From Phormidesmis priestleyi Ana (GTDB lineage Bacteria; Cyanobacteriota; Cyanobacteriia; Phormidesmidales; Phormidesmidaceae), in assembly GCA_001314865.1 (NCBI GenBank), contig LJZR01000002.1, positions 62,001 to 126,000 on the forward strand: a stretch of 64,000 nucleotides of DNA. Reading direction: 5' to 3'. The notes below the pieces were generated by a model. The model was not told the DNA's origin and searched no databases. It saw only the letters and a program-made list of their open reading frames with translations. How positions within the stretch are numbered: position 1 is the stretch's first letter; each line of letters begins with the position of its first letter. Made by a program: the position numbers and the translations under genes. Positions 52,757-63,044 of this stretch are shown one piece after another.

Positions 52757-54120
52757 TGAAAACTCTCCTGTTCGTAGGCAATTTCTCCCATAACATAGGT
52801 CGCTTGAACAGTACGATCATCGCCCATGATAATGAGTGAAAACACCTGATCGGCGAGTTCGCTCAATGTACTTGGCGCGTCCGGCGCGTTGCGAAAGGCC
52901 ATGAGCGGCGTAGCCCGCAGGTTGAGTACGATGAAGTCGGCTTCTTTGCCGATTTCGAAGTTGCCTAAAGTTTCTTCTAAGCACAGTGCCCTTGCGCCGC
53001 CTAGGGTTGCGAGGAACAAAGCCTGGAAAGGAGATAGCTTTTGTTGGCGTAGCTGGGCGACTTTATAGGCTTCGTTAGCGGTCTGCAATAGCGAAAAGCT
53101 AGTACCCCCGCCGATGTCTGTTCCTAAACCTAGTTTTACCGGGTGTTCGGCTGATTTTGCCTGCTCAATTTTGAATAGACCACTGCCTAGAAACAAATTT
53201 GAGGTGGGGCAAAAGGCGATCGCACTCCCGGCCTCTGAAAGTCGTTGAAATTCGCCATCCGTCAAATGAACCCCATGTGCAAACACACAGCGCTCTTTTA
53301 CTAGCCCCGCTTTGTCATAAGCATCTAAATAACCGTCACAGTCTGGAAAAAGCGCCTTCACCCAGGCAACTTCATTCACATTCTCAGAAATATGTGTGTG
53401 CATATACACATCTGGAAACTCCTTTAGCAGCTCGCCTGCCTTCCGTAACTGTTCAGGGGTCGAGGTAATTGCAAATCGAGGTGTGACTGCGTAGCGCAGC
53501 CGCCCTTTGTGATGCCACTTTTGAATCAGCGTTTTGGTTTCTTCGTAAGCGGCTTCAGCTGTCTCGCACAGATAATCGGGGGCATTGCGATCCATCATCA
53601 CTTTGCCTGCGATCATGCAAAGGTTACGGCGCTCGGCAGCCTCAAAAAAAGCCTCTACCGATTGAGGGAATACAGCTGCAAAAACTAGCGCTGTCGTAGT
53701 GCCATTGCAAAGCAGCTGATCTAAAAAAATCTCGGCTATTTTTCGAGCGTAGGCTTTATCTTGAAACTTTTTTTCAGTTGGGAAAGCATATTGGTTGAGC
53801 CAATCTAGCAGTTGCTCTCCATAGGCCGCTATCATTTCGGTTTGCGGATAGTGAATATGGGTGTCAATAAACCCCGGCATCATCAGCCGTTCTTTATACG
53901 TTGTGGTGAAGACGTCTCCATACTCGCTCTGGAGGTCGGTGTAGGTACCAAAAGCTTTGATTTTGCCATCTTCGATTACTAACAATCCATCTGCGATATA
54001 GCGAGCACTTTCGGCTTCAGGCGCGTAAAAAGGGTCGTCTACAAAGTCTAAAAACGATCCGCGAATGGCTCGAACAGAAGGCGGATCTATTTGGCCTGAT
54101 TGACTTTTGGGGGAAGACAT
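52741..54120 (-). CDS. guaD: Guanine deaminase
   Basis: 459 residues. Amidohydrolase fold: metal motif DTHIHYPQTEMIAAYG, YAVTPRFAITSTPEQL, HTHISENVNEVAWV, CVFAHGVHLTD, AFCPTSNLFLGSGLF and LGTDIGGGTSFSLL, all in the order of guanine deaminases. It converts guanine to xanthine and ammonia in purine salvage/nitrogen use. Upstream gene of a two-gene unit with the methyltransferase-like gene, and divergent from a Rieske oxygenase (307-bp gap). Confidence 0.93.
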   Translation of the reverse strand: MSSPKSQSGQIDPPSVRAIRGSFLDFVDDPFYAPEAESARYIADGLLVIEDGKIKAFGTYTDLQSEYGDVFTTTYKERLMMPGFIDTHIHYPQTEMIAAYGEQLLDWLNQYAFPTEKKFQDKAYARKIAEIFLDQLLCNGTTTALVFAAVFPQSVEAFFEAAERRNLCMIAGKVMMDRNAPDYLCETAEAAYEETKTLIQKWHHKGRLRYAVTPRFAITSTPEQLRKAGELLKEFPDVYMHTHISENVNEVAWVKALFPDCDGYLDAYDKAGLVKERCVFAHGVHLTDGEFQRLSEAGSAIAFCPTSNLFLGSGLFKIEQAKSAEHPVKLGLGTDIGGGTSFSLLQTANEAYKVAQLRQQKLSPFQALFLATLGGARALCLEETLGNFEIGKEADFIVLNLRATPLMAFRNAPDAPSTLSELADQVFSLIIMGDDRTVQATYVMGEIAYEQESFQWPCS

Positions 54121-54427
54121 TGAGAGTGTGTTCCTATTGTTAGGGAGGTGCGTTTAATAAAAGATACCGTTGACAATCAGGCTTATTGTGTTGGGCACAG
54201 CATTGCTGAATCCCTATCTCGGTAGGTTATTTATTTAATTACCGCTCTCTTATCATCATTGATGGTTACTACTTATGACTATCACATTACCTGTGAGCAA
54301 ATGCAGAACTACAGAAAGTTATGTAGGCAACAAACAATCGGCGTCTTTTTAGTCATCTTAGATTCAAGGCACGGGTTTATTTAATACCTGCAATCTGCTC
54401 CTGTATGAAGAAAATGTATAAAGAGAG
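54121..54427. other. Divergent promoter region guaD / Rieske gene
   Basis: 307 bp between two divergent genes, AT-rich. I see AGAGAG just before the Rieske ATG as ribosome site, but no clear operator or riboswitch-like structure. Confidence 0.4.
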
Positions 54428-55492
54428 ATGAAGCGTATGACCGTCACCACGGCCCACAGCTCAATTAAGTCTGTTTATCCTAATGGGTGTACGTTTTCTG
54501 AGTCGGATTGGGATGCGATCGCGCCCTTTTGGTATCCCGTCGCCTATAGCCATGATGTCACCACAAATCCTATCGCCGCGAAGCTGCTAGATCAGCGCTT
54601 GGTCATCTGGCGCACCCCAGCGGGTATCTCAGTCTCCAACGATATTTGTCTCCACCGAGGCATCCCTCTCAGCATGGGGCAGATCAAAGGCGATCAGCTC
54701 ATTTGCAAATATCACGGATTTCATTACGACGCAACGGGCCAGTGCACCCTTATCCCCGCTAATCCAAAAGCCAGCATCCCTCGTAAGCTGTGCCTGAAAA
54801 CCTACCCAGTTAAAGAAGCCTTTGGCCTAGTATGGACAACACTCGCAGGCCGCGCAGATGACCCAGACGCGCTGCCCATTTTCCCCGAGTGGACAGACCC
54901 TAACTATCAAACTGTACTGCCCGAGGCCATTGCCATTGAGGCCGCCGCAGGCAGACAAATGGAAGGCTTTTTAGACGTAGCGCATTTTTCATGGGTTCAT
55001 GCTGAATCATTTGGCGATCCAGACAATCCTATCGTGCCAGAGTACCCCGTTATCCCCACGGCTCGTGGCCTCCATGCCGAATACACGAGCACCGTGAGCA
55101 ATTTTCCTAAGAGCTTTCAGCACCGCGCCCCTGCCGACTTCTTATGGCTCAGAGCTTTCGATGTATTTCTGCCATTCACCGCGCTACTTCGGGTTCACTT
55201 TCCTGACGACGGTCGGCTTTGTATTCTCAATGCAGCCTCTCCTGTCTCCGCCCGCAAAACCCGATTATTTAGCCCCCTTTGTCGAAATTTCGATAAAGAT
55301 CAGCCCCTAGAACCCGTCTACGAATTTAACTATCAGGTCTTTAGCGAAGACAAAGAAGTTGTTGAAGCTCAGTACCCTGAAGATCTCCCCCTTGACCTAA
55401 GCGCAGAGTCGCATATTCAAGCAGATCAAACCTCTATTGTTTACCGTAAGGGACTAGCCAAACTAGGGTTGAGTAAAATTTACACTGCATAA
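54428..55492 (+). CDS. Rieske-type aromatic/N-demethylase-like oxygenase
   Basis: 354 residues. Rieske 2Fe-2S ligands in CLHRG (about 79) and CKYHGF (about 98-103); the catalytic domain has the mononuclear iron motif EGFLDVAHFSWVH. The layout is that of the terminal oxygenase component (alpha subunit) of Rieske non-heme iron oxygenases. It has no reductase nearby, so it must use cellular electron carriers. The substrate is unknown; its position opposite guaD makes a purine or purine-like substrate possible (members such as NdmA act on methylxanthines), which is inference only. Confidence 0.85.
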   Translation: MKRMTVTTAHSSIKSVYPNGCTFSESDWDAIAPFWYPVAYSHDVTTNPIAAKLLDQRLVIWRTPAGISVSNDICLHRGIPLSMGQIKGDQLICKYHGFHYDATGQCTLIPANPKASIPRKLCLKTYPVKEAFGLVWTTLAGRADDPDALPIFPEWTDPNYQTVLPEAIAIEAAAGRQMEGFLDVAHFSWVHAESFGDPDNPIVPEYPVIPTARGLHAEYTSTVSNFPKSFQHRAPADFLWLRAFDVFLPFTALLRVHFPDDGRLCILNAASPVSARKTRLFSPLCRNFDKDQPLEPVYEFNYQVFSEDKEVVEAQYPEDLPLDLSAESHIQADQTSIVYRKGLAKLGLSKIYTA

Positions 55493-55591
55493 AGGTATGC
55501 GCGCCTAAACTATGCCCTAAATACGGCCTAAATATGGCCTCAACATGGCCTAACTAAACGTCTTCCTATGGCGCTTTATAATCAGACTTTT

Positions 55592-55618
55592 TCTGATCAG
55601 ATCATGATCAGACTTTTT
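55592..55618 (+). terminator. Intrinsic terminator of Rieske gene
   Basis: Inverted repeat TCTGATCA / TGATCAGA with a 5-base centre followed by CTTTTTC, 100 bp after the Rieske stop. It overlaps the last codons and stop of the convergent topA gene. Confidence 0.6.
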
Positions 55619-58478
55619 CTGTCGTAGAGGTTTTGGTGGTTTTTTGGGCTGCTGCTGTGCGCGTTGTTTTGGTGTTGTTACTAGCTGGTTTAGCCGTTGT
55701 TTTAGCAGAAGTTCTTTTCGCGGTAGAAGATGGCTTAGCAGCAGTGGCGTTTGTTTCTTTAGTGTCTATGTCTTGAATATCTGTGTCTTGAATATCTATC
55801 TCTTCTTTTTTAGCCTTACTTTTCTTGGCGGTACTTTTTTTGGCACTCGACTTCTTCTCAGTACTTTTCTTATCGCTAGATTTCTTCGCCGTACTCTTCT
55901 TCGTCGTTTTCTTTTTAACTTCGCCGCCTTTCTCTTTCAGCAGCGCAACGGCTTCTTCAATTGTGACTTCTTCAGGTTTTTTGCCTTCAGGCACCGACAC
56001 ATTTACTTTGTCATGCTTAATGTAAGGGCCGTAAGGGCCGTCGTATACGCTAATGGGCGCTTCATCGACGGGATGCTTGCCGATTTCATGAATGGGCGTA
56101 GCCGCTTTGCGACCTCTTCCTGCCTTGGGCTGAGCGAGCATTTCTAGCGCGCGTGGCAGCTCAATGGTGAGCATGTCATCATCACCCTTGATAGATCGGT
56201 AGTCGTCTTTGCCGTCTTCTTTACCCTTGGTATGAACAACATAGGGGCCAAATCGGCCTAAATTGGCTTTGATGCTATTACCGGTTTCAGGATGTACCCC
56301 TAACAACCGAGGCAAGGACAATAGCGCAACGGCTAGGTCTTGATCGACGTCTTCTGCTTTTACGCCTTTGGGCAAAGAAGTGCGTTTGGGCTTTTTGTTC
56401 TCTTCGGTGACTTCGCCGAGCTGCACATAGGGGCCAAAGCGACCGATGAGAATATACATCGGTTCACCGGTTTCAGGATGCAGCCCAATCACTTCGGGGC
56501 CTTCTGTTTTTTGCTTGAGCAAAACTTCAACCTGGGCGTCGTCCAAGTCGGCAGGTGTAACACCATCCGGAATAGAAGCTCTGACGGTTTCTTCTGCTTT
56601 TTCCAGCTCTACATAGGCGCCATACTTGCCGATACGAACTTTAGCCTCTAAATCGTTGAGGTCTACTGTGCGAGCTTCGGTCGGATCAATATTGTCCTGA
56701 CGCTGTTCTACCTGACTGGCTAGGCCATCGCTGCCGCTGTAGAATTTTTTCAGGTAGGGCAGCCACTCGGCGCTACCGGTCGAAATCTCATCAAGGGTTT
56801 GCTCCATGTTCGCAGTAAAGTGAACATCGACCAAATCGGGGAAGTGTTTTTCGAGCAGTTCGGTCACTGCGAAGGCCGTAAAGGTGGGTACTAAGCTATT
56901 GCCAATGAGTTCGGCATAGCGGCGAGCGACGATGGTGCTGATGACGGTGGCATAGGTACTCGGACGACCGATGCCTTCTTTTTCGAGCGTTTTGACAAGG
57001 GCGGCTTCGGTGTAGCGAGCGGGTGGCTGTGTTTCATGGCCGATGGCGTCTAACCCAGCACAGTCGAGCGAGTCGCCTTGCTTTAGGGTTGGGAGAATGA
57101 CTTCTTGGCTTTCTAGGGCTTCGTCAGGATTGTCTGATCCTTCGACATAGGCGCGGAAAAACCCAGGAAAATCGATGCGTTTGCCGGTCGCTTTAAACGT
57201 GGCGTCGTCGGCTTCGATTTGAATGGTGACGTTGGTTTGTTTGGCTTCGGCCATTTGGGTGGCAACGGTGCGCTTCCAAATGAGGTCGTATAGCTTTAGC
57301 TCGCGTTCTTTAAGCGGTGTTTCTTGAGGTGTGCGGAATACTTCACCCGATGGGCGAATGGCTTCATGCGCTTCTTGGGCGCCCTTGCTTTTGGTCGAGA
57401 ACTGGCGGGGTTTGTCGCTGAGGTAGTCTTTGCCGTATTTGGCTTCGACACAGTTGCGAGCAGCTGCGATCGCCTGCTTCGACAAACTGGTGGAGTCAGT
57501 TCGCATATAGGTGATAAAACCCTTTTCGTATAGCCCTTGCGCGGTTCGCATGGTATCGCGAGCAGAGAGCCCTAACTTACGGTTGGCTTCCTGCTGAAGC
57601 GTAGAGGTGGTAAAAGGCGGCGCAGGCTTACGAGTATTCGGTCGCTCTTCTACGTTTGAGACCGTCCAAGCGCTAGACATCAGACGAGATTGAAGTGACC
57701 TAGCCTCTTCTTCATTGAGCAACAGTACATTGCGACCGGGCTTGACCTGCCCTGTAGACTCATCAAAGTCGCTACCGTTAGCGACACGGGTGCCCCCAAC
57801 CGAGACTAGCTTGGCATCAAAGGGTTCCTGAGACTTGGCAGCAGCTTTGAGCAAAGCGGCCTTCAAGTCCCAGTAAGCACCTCGACGAAAGGCCCGCCTA
57901 GCCCGCTCGCGCTCAACGAGCAGCCGCACAGAAACTGACTGCACGCGACCGGCCGAAAGCCCAAAGGCAATTTTTTTCCATAGCAACGGCGAAACGGTGT
58001 AGCCCACGAGCCGGTCTAAAATGCGTCGAGTTTCTTGCGCGTGAACTAATTTGTCGTCAATCGTACGACAGTTAGAGAGGGCTTCTTGAATTGCCTCTTG
58101 GGTAATTTCGTGAAAGACCATGCGTTTGGTTGGCACCTTGGGCTTAAGCACCTCCATGAGGTGCCAGCTAATGCTTTCACCCTCTCGGTCTTCGTCTGTC
58201 GCGAGGACCAGTTCGTCTGCATCTTTGAGCGCGTCCTTCAGGGTTTTGACAACCTTTTTTTTGTCCTGCGGAATCACGTACAAAGGTTCAAAGTCGGCTT
58301 CTGTGTTCACGCCAATTTGAGCCCACTTTTCCTTCTTTACCTTGGTTGGAATTTCTTTAGCCGACTTAGGCAAATCGCGAATATGCCCCATGGAAGCCTC
58401 TACCCGATAGCCCTTTGGCAGGTAGTTGCGAATGGTCTTGGCTTTGGTGGGTGACTCAACGATGACGAGCGTAGACAT
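55608..58478 (-). CDS. topA: DNA topoisomerase I
   Basis: 956 residues from ATG 58478; the frame opens at 58562 but the family start is [16 protein letters not shown]. The Toprim domain has DEDREGESI, the catalytic Tyr is in [13 protein letters not shown], and C-terminal repeats of the GPYGPYIKH type (several copies) replace the zinc fingers of E. coli TopA, as usual in cyanobacteria. A final tail of about 110 residues is Lys/Ser/Thr/Ala-rich (KKSTAKKSS-like repeats), similar to histone-H1-like tails and likely to bind DNA. It relaxes negative supercoils. Single-gene unit on this strand. Confidence 0.95.
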   Translation of the reverse strand: MSTLVIVESPTKAKTIRNYLPKGYRVEASMGHIRDLPKSAKEIPTKVKKEKWAQIGVNTEADFEPLYVIPQDKKKVVKTLKDALKDADELVLATDEDREGESISWHLMEVLKPKVPTKRMVFHEITQEAIQEALSNCRTIDDKLVHAQETRRILDRLVGYTVSPLLWKKIAFGLSAGRVQSVSVRLLVERERARRAFRRGAYWDLKAALLKAAAKSQEPFDAKLVSVGGTRVANGSDFDESTGQVKPGRNVLLLNEEEARSLQSRLMSSAWTVSNVEERPNTRKPAPPFTTSTLQQEANRKLGLSARDTMRTAQGLYEKGFITYMRTDSTSLSKQAIAAARNCVEAKYGKDYLSDKPRQFSTKSKGAQEAHEAIRPSGEVFRTPQETPLKERELKLYDLIWKRTVATQMAEAKQTNVTIQIEADDATFKATGKRIDFPGFFRAYVEGSDNPDEALESQEVILPTLKQGDSLDCAGLDAIGHETQPPARYTEAALVKTLEKEGIGRPSTYATVISTIVARRYAELIGNSLVPTFTAFAVTELLEKHFPDLVDVHFTANMEQTLDEISTGSAEWLPYLKKFYSGSDGLASQVEQRQDNIDPTEARTVDLNDLEAKVRIGKYGAYVELEKAEETVRASIPDGVTPADLDDAQVEVLLKQKTEGPEVIGLHPETGEPMYILIGRFGPYVQLGEVTEENKKPKRTSLPKGVKAEDVDQDLAVALLSLPRLLGVHPETGNSIKANLGRFGPYVVHTKGKEDGKDDYRSIKGDDDMLTIELPRALEMLAQPKAGRGRKAATPIHEIGKHPVDEAPISVYDGPYGPYIKHDKVNVSVPEGKKPEEVTIEEAVALLKEKGGEVKKKTTKKSTAKKSSDKKSTEKKSSAKKSTAKKSKAKKEEIDIQDTDIQDIDTKETNATAAKPSSTAKRTSAKTTAKPASNNTKTTRTAAAQKTTKTSTTEKV

Positions 58479-59029
58479 AAGGGCCTTTGCTTTTTTAACT
58501 TGAGGATTAACGGCAGGTATGAAGGATCTAAAAAGAAAGGTTCTGCTATGGAGCATTCCCAATTCGCAATAGAACGGCTGGTATCAAGTTGCCTCTATTT
58601 ATATAGCGATAGAACACAATGGGCCTATCCGTCTACCCCAGTTCTTCGGCTTGACGGATTCTTGAGTGGCTTGAGGGGGCAAGTAGAAGGCGATCTTAGG
58701 GGACTTTGGCAGAGTGATAAGAAACCATCTAAACGTTTGGATTGTGCCTATTTGAGCCTTTCTCTCAGGGCTGTCTTTTCGTTGTAACGCTCTTTGCCAA
58801 AACCTGTCTATTAATTTTTTTAGGAATACCTATTTCAACAGCGGATTCATTTTCATTTGGCTAATCAGTTGTCAGTCAAATTAGCGATCGCACTTATTTA
58901 ATCAATCGTTTTTAATCAATCGTTAACCCACCTAAATTTATTTCGATTAGACATGGGCTTAAGGGAAGATACACGGTAAGCTTTCAAATAGAAAACTTTA
59001 TTGGTCCCTCCTTTATTGGACCGCTGTTG
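58479..59029. other. Divergent promoter region topA / ndhB
   Basis: 551 bp between divergent topA and ndhB. It contains one HIP1-type site and a direct repeat of GTTTTTAATCAATC (58900-58925). The frame that is open here has no recognisable protein. Both promoters must lie here. Confidence 0.5.
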
Positions 59030-60643
59030 ATGGACTCTGCCAATATTGCCGCTCAGCTCAATGCGGGCATCATTTTGCCGGAAGGAATTGTAATTGTCAC
59101 AATCATGACAATTATTATCACGGATCTTATCGGGGGGCGGGCAGTTACTAAGTGGTTGCCTTACGTTGCGATCGCTGGTCTCCTGCTTGCTGTTGTCGAT
59201 CTTTGGGGGCAATGGGCTGCCACCGACCCAATCGCCTTCCTAGGCGCTTTTAACGGCGACGATCTCAGCGTTGTCTTCCGAGGCATTATCGCCCTATCGG
59301 CAGCGGTGACAGTGCCTATGTGCATCCGCTACATTGAGCGTTCAGGCACTGCACTTGCCGAGTTTTTAGCCATTTTGCTAACCGCTACCCTAGGCGGTAT
59401 GTTCCTCTCAGGCGCAGATGAGCTAGTCACCGTTTTTGTCTCTTTAGAAACGCTCAGTATCTCGTCTTACCTGCTAACGGGATATATGAAGCGCGATCCC
59501 CGTTCCAACGAAGCAGCGCTTAAATATTTACTCATTGGCGCAGCGAGTGCGGCCATATTTCTTTACGGCATGTCGCTGCTATACGGCCTATCAGGCGGTG
59601 AAACTAACCTTAGCCTCATTGCCTCTCGCATCGCTGAAGACAACGCCGAAGCGCCTATCGGCTTGATCATTGCTCTAGTGTTTGTGATTGCTGGAATCGC
59701 TTTTAAGGTGGCAGCAGTGCCCTTTCACCAATGGACACCTGATGTATATGAAGGCTCACCTACGCCAGTTGTGGCCTTTTTGTCAGTGGGGTCTAAAGCA
59801 GCGGGCTTTGCGTTGGCGATTCGACTACTGCTAACTGCGTTTCCAATGGTGTCTGAGCAGTGGCGATTTGTATTTACGGCGCTGGCGATTTTGAGCATGG
59901 TGCTGGGCAACGTCGTGGCGCTGGCGCAAACGAGCATGAAGCGTCTGCTGGCCTACTCTTCCATTGGGCAGGCAGGCTTTTTGATGATTGGCTTTATCAT
60001 TGGCACCGACGCGGGCTATTCCAGCATCGTTTTCTACCTATTTATCTACTTATTTATGAATCTGGGTGCCTTCACCTGCGTGATTCTCTTCTCATTGCGA
60101 ACGGGCACCGACCAAATCAGTGCCTACAGCGGTCTATACCAAAAAGACCCGCTTCTGACACTTTCTTTGAGCCTTTGCCTACTGTCTTTAGGCGGGATTC
60201 CACCCTTAGCCGGATTTTTCGGCAAAATCTACATTTTTTGGGCTGGCTGGCAATCAGGTGCTTACACTTTGGTACTCGTGGGTTTGATTACAAGTGTAAT
60301 TTCCATTTATTACTACATCCGCGTTGTCAAAATGATGGTGGTCAAAGAGCCGCAAGAAATGTCTGACGAGGTCAAGGCTTACAGCGACAATGACTGGGCG
60401 TTGGTCGGGATGCGACCTTTACAAGTGAGTTTGATTTTGGCTGTGACGGTGACGGCACTTGCAGGCGTAGGGGCCAATCCACTGCTACAGCTTGCTAACA
60501 GTGCGGTCGCTCAGACCCCGTTGTTACAGCGATCGGTACTCATTCGCAATGCAGAAATTGCTGTGCAGCCAGGTCATGAGTCCACGCCCATGGCTAACGA
60601 TGCGGTTGCTGATGTTGCGGTTTCTAGCGTGACAATTGATTAA
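59030..60643 (+). CDS. ndhB: NAD(P)H-quinone oxidoreductase subunit 2
   Basis: 537 residues from ATG 59030 (a TTG precedes it directly). About 14 membrane segments; motifs [54 protein letters not shown] and [19 protein letters not shown] mark it as the antiporter-like NdhB/NuoN subunit of NDH-1. It takes part in respiration, cyclic electron flow around photosystem I and CO2 uptake. The sequence is full length. Followed by a hairpin in the convergent spacer. Confidence 0.96.
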   Translation: MDSANIAAQLNAGIILPEGIVIVTIMTIIITDLIGGRAVTKWLPYVAIAGLLLAVVDLWGQWAATDPIAFLGAFNGDDLSVVFRGIIALSAAVTVPMCIRYIERSGTALAEFLAILLTATLGGMFLSGADELVTVFVSLETLSISSYLLTGYMKRDPRSNEAALKYLLIGAASAAIFLYGMSLLYGLSGGETNLSLIASRIAEDNAEAPIGLIIALVFVIAGIAFKVAAVPFHQWTPDVYEGSPTPVVAFLSVGSKAAGFALAIRLLLTAFPMVSEQWRFVFTALAILSMVLGNVVALAQTSMKRLLAYSSIGQAGFLMIGFIIGTDAGYSSIVFYLFIYLFMNLGAFTCVILFSLRTGTDQISAYSGLYQKDPLLTLSLSLCLLSLGGIPPLAGFFGKIYIFWAGWQSGAYTLVLVGLITSVISIYYYIRVVKMMVVKEPQEMSDEVKAYSDNDWALVGMRPLQVSLILAVTVTALAGVGANPLLQLANSAVAQTPLLQRSVLIRNAEIAVQPGHESTPMANDAVADVAVSSVTID

Positions 60644-60769
60644 TTGGGAAACCGATTAGTCAATTGATTGGAGAGTTGGGCTATGCGAACAATTGGATTA
60701 AGCATAGACTTGCCAGCTAGACGCGAGCCCAAATGTGACCGCTGAAGGCACTGACTTGATCCTTTGGCT

Positions 60770-60797
60770 GGCCAACGCTTAGGCATAAGCGTTGGTC
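60770..60797. terminator. Hairpin between convergent ndhB and phosphoesterase genes
   Basis: 10-bp perfect inverted repeat CCAACGCTTA / TAAGCGTTGG, extendable to 12, with a tetraloop GGCA. It sits between two convergent 3' ends and may serve both; no T-run. Confidence 0.45.
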
Positions 60798-60832
60798 GGT
60801 AAGGCGATAGAAACGCTGTTGTATGCTTCTTT

Positions 60833-62809
60833 TCAAAGATCTTTGGCTAGCGCAAACTCATCAAACCTAACGACTGCTGATTTAGGTTTGCGCAGGTCAA
60901 AGTAATAGCTGCTGATGGTTCCGTTGCCTGTGTCTAAAATGCTAAAGCTGGTGATGTCGTTACTGGCGATGTAGGGCAAGGGCTCGCCGCTGTCAGTGGT
61001 CAGCGGCGACAGCGTAGGTATTACAGGCTGTAGCCCGTTGGGATTGCCAAGAGCACTGTAGGTTTGTTCAAACGGGAGCAAACCGGCTTCTACTGCGGCT
61101 TCATTAGTAGGTACGCCGCGAGGATTATCCGTGAGATGTGCGCCGTAGCTATTGCCCACGTTAGATGTTTCTAAAAAGTTCATGCCGCTAGGGCTAACGA
61201 ACCGATTCCAAAGATGTGAGTGACCGTAAAAGACGAGCTGTACCCCTGCACTTTCTAAAAGGGGGACTAGATCACGAATGAGATAGTCTTTTTCTTTGGG
61301 ATATTCGTACTGCACTGACTTTAGGGTGCCGTCTGCGGCTCTATTTTCTACCAGGATAGGATCGGTAAAGGCGGGGACGATGTTGCCGCCTAGCGTATGG
61401 GGGGGATGGTGCAACATCACCACTTTGTATTTGGCATTTTTAAATTCGTCTTTGGCGAGTTCTTGCTGAAGCCATTGGTGCTGCGGGCTTCCGGCTTTGA
61501 TGGGTTCAAAAATATGTTGGCCGTAACCCCATATTTCTGGATTGTTTAGGTCTGTGTGGCGCTCGCGGTAGCGGCCTTGGGTGTTGGGCGCAAGTGAGGG
61601 CGATCGCCAAATTTGAGTGACATACAAGCTGATTAGTCGCACATTGCCAAACGACACTGCGTAATACTGCTCTGTGGTGCCGCCATCGGGTAGCTGAGTC
61701 GTGGGCAGCGAAAAAATTTCTTCGTAGGTTTGAGTGTTGTACGAGTGGTCGGCTATCCAGGCTTGGGAAGGTGTCCCACCGTCGGGTGTGGGATAAAAGC
61801 GGCTCACCAAATCACGGGGGAGAGTATTGGCAAACTGCGGGTCGAGCTTTTCTTTTTCGGCGTAGCGTCCCATTACCTCATGATTGCCAATGTTTGGGAA
61901 AATTGGAGCGTGCTGAATGAGTTCACCGCCGGTATAAATCGTACTCAAAGGCGTCTGGTTGTTTTCGCCATTTCCAATCTCACTAGTTTCAATCTCACTA
62001 GTTTCAATCTCACTAGTTTCAATCTCACTGGTTTCAACCGCGTAGCGGGTGCGGCCCTGTAAGCCAGGGAAAAAGGCCAGCCCTCGTGCATCGTCAAACC
62101 ATTCTGAGGCTCGGTCAGGAATATTAACTAAATCACCCGCAAAAAATACGGCATCGACTCGGCCCACGGTTTCTACGACCTTTTGCAGGTTTGCAGGGGT
62201 CATTGGCTTGAGCTGATGGTCAGATGTCAGGAGTATTTTAAGTGGGCGATCTGGGGGTGGGTTGGGCGCCAGGGTAAAGCGGTTGCTGGTGGCTGATTGG
62301 CCGCTAGCATCGCGGCTGATAACGCGATAAGGAAGATGAAAGCCCGGTTTTAAACCGGGTATAGTGGCCTCATGTCGCCAAATGCGGCGACGAGTTACCT
62401 CTGGGAATGCACGTCCTTGAACTCGTGAGTCGCTGTCTTCGCGGGTGCGGCTGAGCTGTGTGGTGACAGCGGCTATCTGTATCGGGGGATCGCTATATTC
62501 CACAATATGTTCGGTGCCTTCAAACTCAGTGAACCAAACAACTTGCACCGATGAGTCGGTTGGTAGCTGTAGAAAAGGGTCAGTGAGGAGAGAGAGAAAT
62601 TCTGGCGCGAGTGAGGATTGGGAAGACGCGGGCTGATTGAAGGGTTGATCGATCTGGGCGCTGCGATGAGGCAAATTGTTTAACTGCATGGCAAGCACAG
62701 AGATGGCGGATAAGATAGCGATCGCACTTAGCAAAAATTGTCGGTGAAAAAGCTGTCGGTGAAAAAATCGCCGATAGGTGTTCTTTGTAGAAGTGTATGG
62801 CCCAGGCAT
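60833..62809 (-). CDS. Calcineurin-like metallophosphoesterase, exported
   Basis: 658 residues. N-terminal signal anchor (LLSAIAILSAISVLAMQL, about 26-44), a fibronectin-like N-terminal domain (about 80-185), then the metallophosphoesterase domain with ILLTSDHQLK, FFAGDLVNIPD, FPNIGNHEVMG, VMLHHPPHTLGG and LVFYGHSHLWNRF: all five motifs, though motif I has SDHQ rather than the usual D-x-H layout (here D-H-Q). This resembles purple acid phosphatase-like proteins. A 15-bp repeat adds IETSE copies before the GNHE motif. Substrate unknown. Single gene. Confidence 0.88.
   Translation of the reverse strand: MPGPYTSTKNTYRRFFHRQLFHRQFLLSAIAILSAISVLAMQLNNLPHRSAQIDQPFNQPASSQSSLAPEFLSLLTDPFLQLPTDSSVQVVWFTEFEGTEHIVEYSDPPIQIAAVTTQLSRTREDSDSRVQGRAFPEVTRRRIWRHEATIPGLKPGFHLPYRVISRDASGQSATSNRFTLAPNPPPDRPLKILLTSDHQLKPMTPANLQKVVETVGRVDAVFFAGDLVNIPDRASEWFDDARGLAFFPGLQGRTRYAVETSEIETSEIETSEIETSEIGNGENNQTPLSTIYTGGELIQHAPIFPNIGNHEVMGRYAEKEKLDPQFANTLPRDLVSRFYPTPDGGTPSQAWIADHSYNTQTYEEIFSLPTTQLPDGGTTEQYYAVSFGNVRLISLYVTQIWRSPSLAPNTQGRYRERHTDLNNPEIWGYGQHIFEPIKAGSPQHQWLQQELAKDEFKNAKYKVVMLHHPPHTLGGNIVPAFTDPILVENRAADGTLKSVQYEYPKEKDYLIRDLVPLLESAGVQLVFYGHSHLWNRFVSPSGMNFLETSNVGNSYGAHLTDNPRGVPTNEAAVEAGLLPFEQTYSALGNPNGLQPVIPTLSPLTTDSGEPLPYIASNDITSFSILDTGNGTISSYYFDLRKPKSAVVRFDEFALAKDL
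61976..62036. repeat. 15-bp tandem repeat in phosphoesterase gene
   Basis: About four copies of AATCTCACTAGTTTC, in frame, encoding IETSE on the minus strand. Confidence 0.9.
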
Positions 62810-62880
62810 AGAATCTGCTGTATCAGCGGTTTAAGCCTATCAAACAAAGCTTCGCTCAGTATAAACATGACAAAGTTAAT

Positions 62881-62920
62881 AAAAATTAAAGAAGCTAAGC
62901 GCGATCGCACTTAGCTTCTT
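62881..62920 (-). terminator. Intrinsic terminator of TPR gene
   Basis: Perfect 11-bp stem AAGAAGCTAAG / CTTAGCTTCTT around a 10-base centre containing a HIP1 site; on the minus strand it is followed by TTTAATTTTTATT. About 125 bp after the stop of the TPR gene. Confidence 0.85.
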
Positions 62921-63044
62921 ATCTATCTCATCTGATTGTACTGGTGAACTGGCTCGGGCCTAGCAGGCCCAAGCGCCTGTCGTTCATACCGTCTTGATCG
63001 GGCTGATTTTGTTTGGCCGATTTTATAGGGCCGATTTTATAGGG

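Noticed and set aside
58500-58787. 95-codon frame upstream of ndhB
   Set aside because: No recognisable domain, no ribosome site, and it covers the topA promoter side; likely chance.
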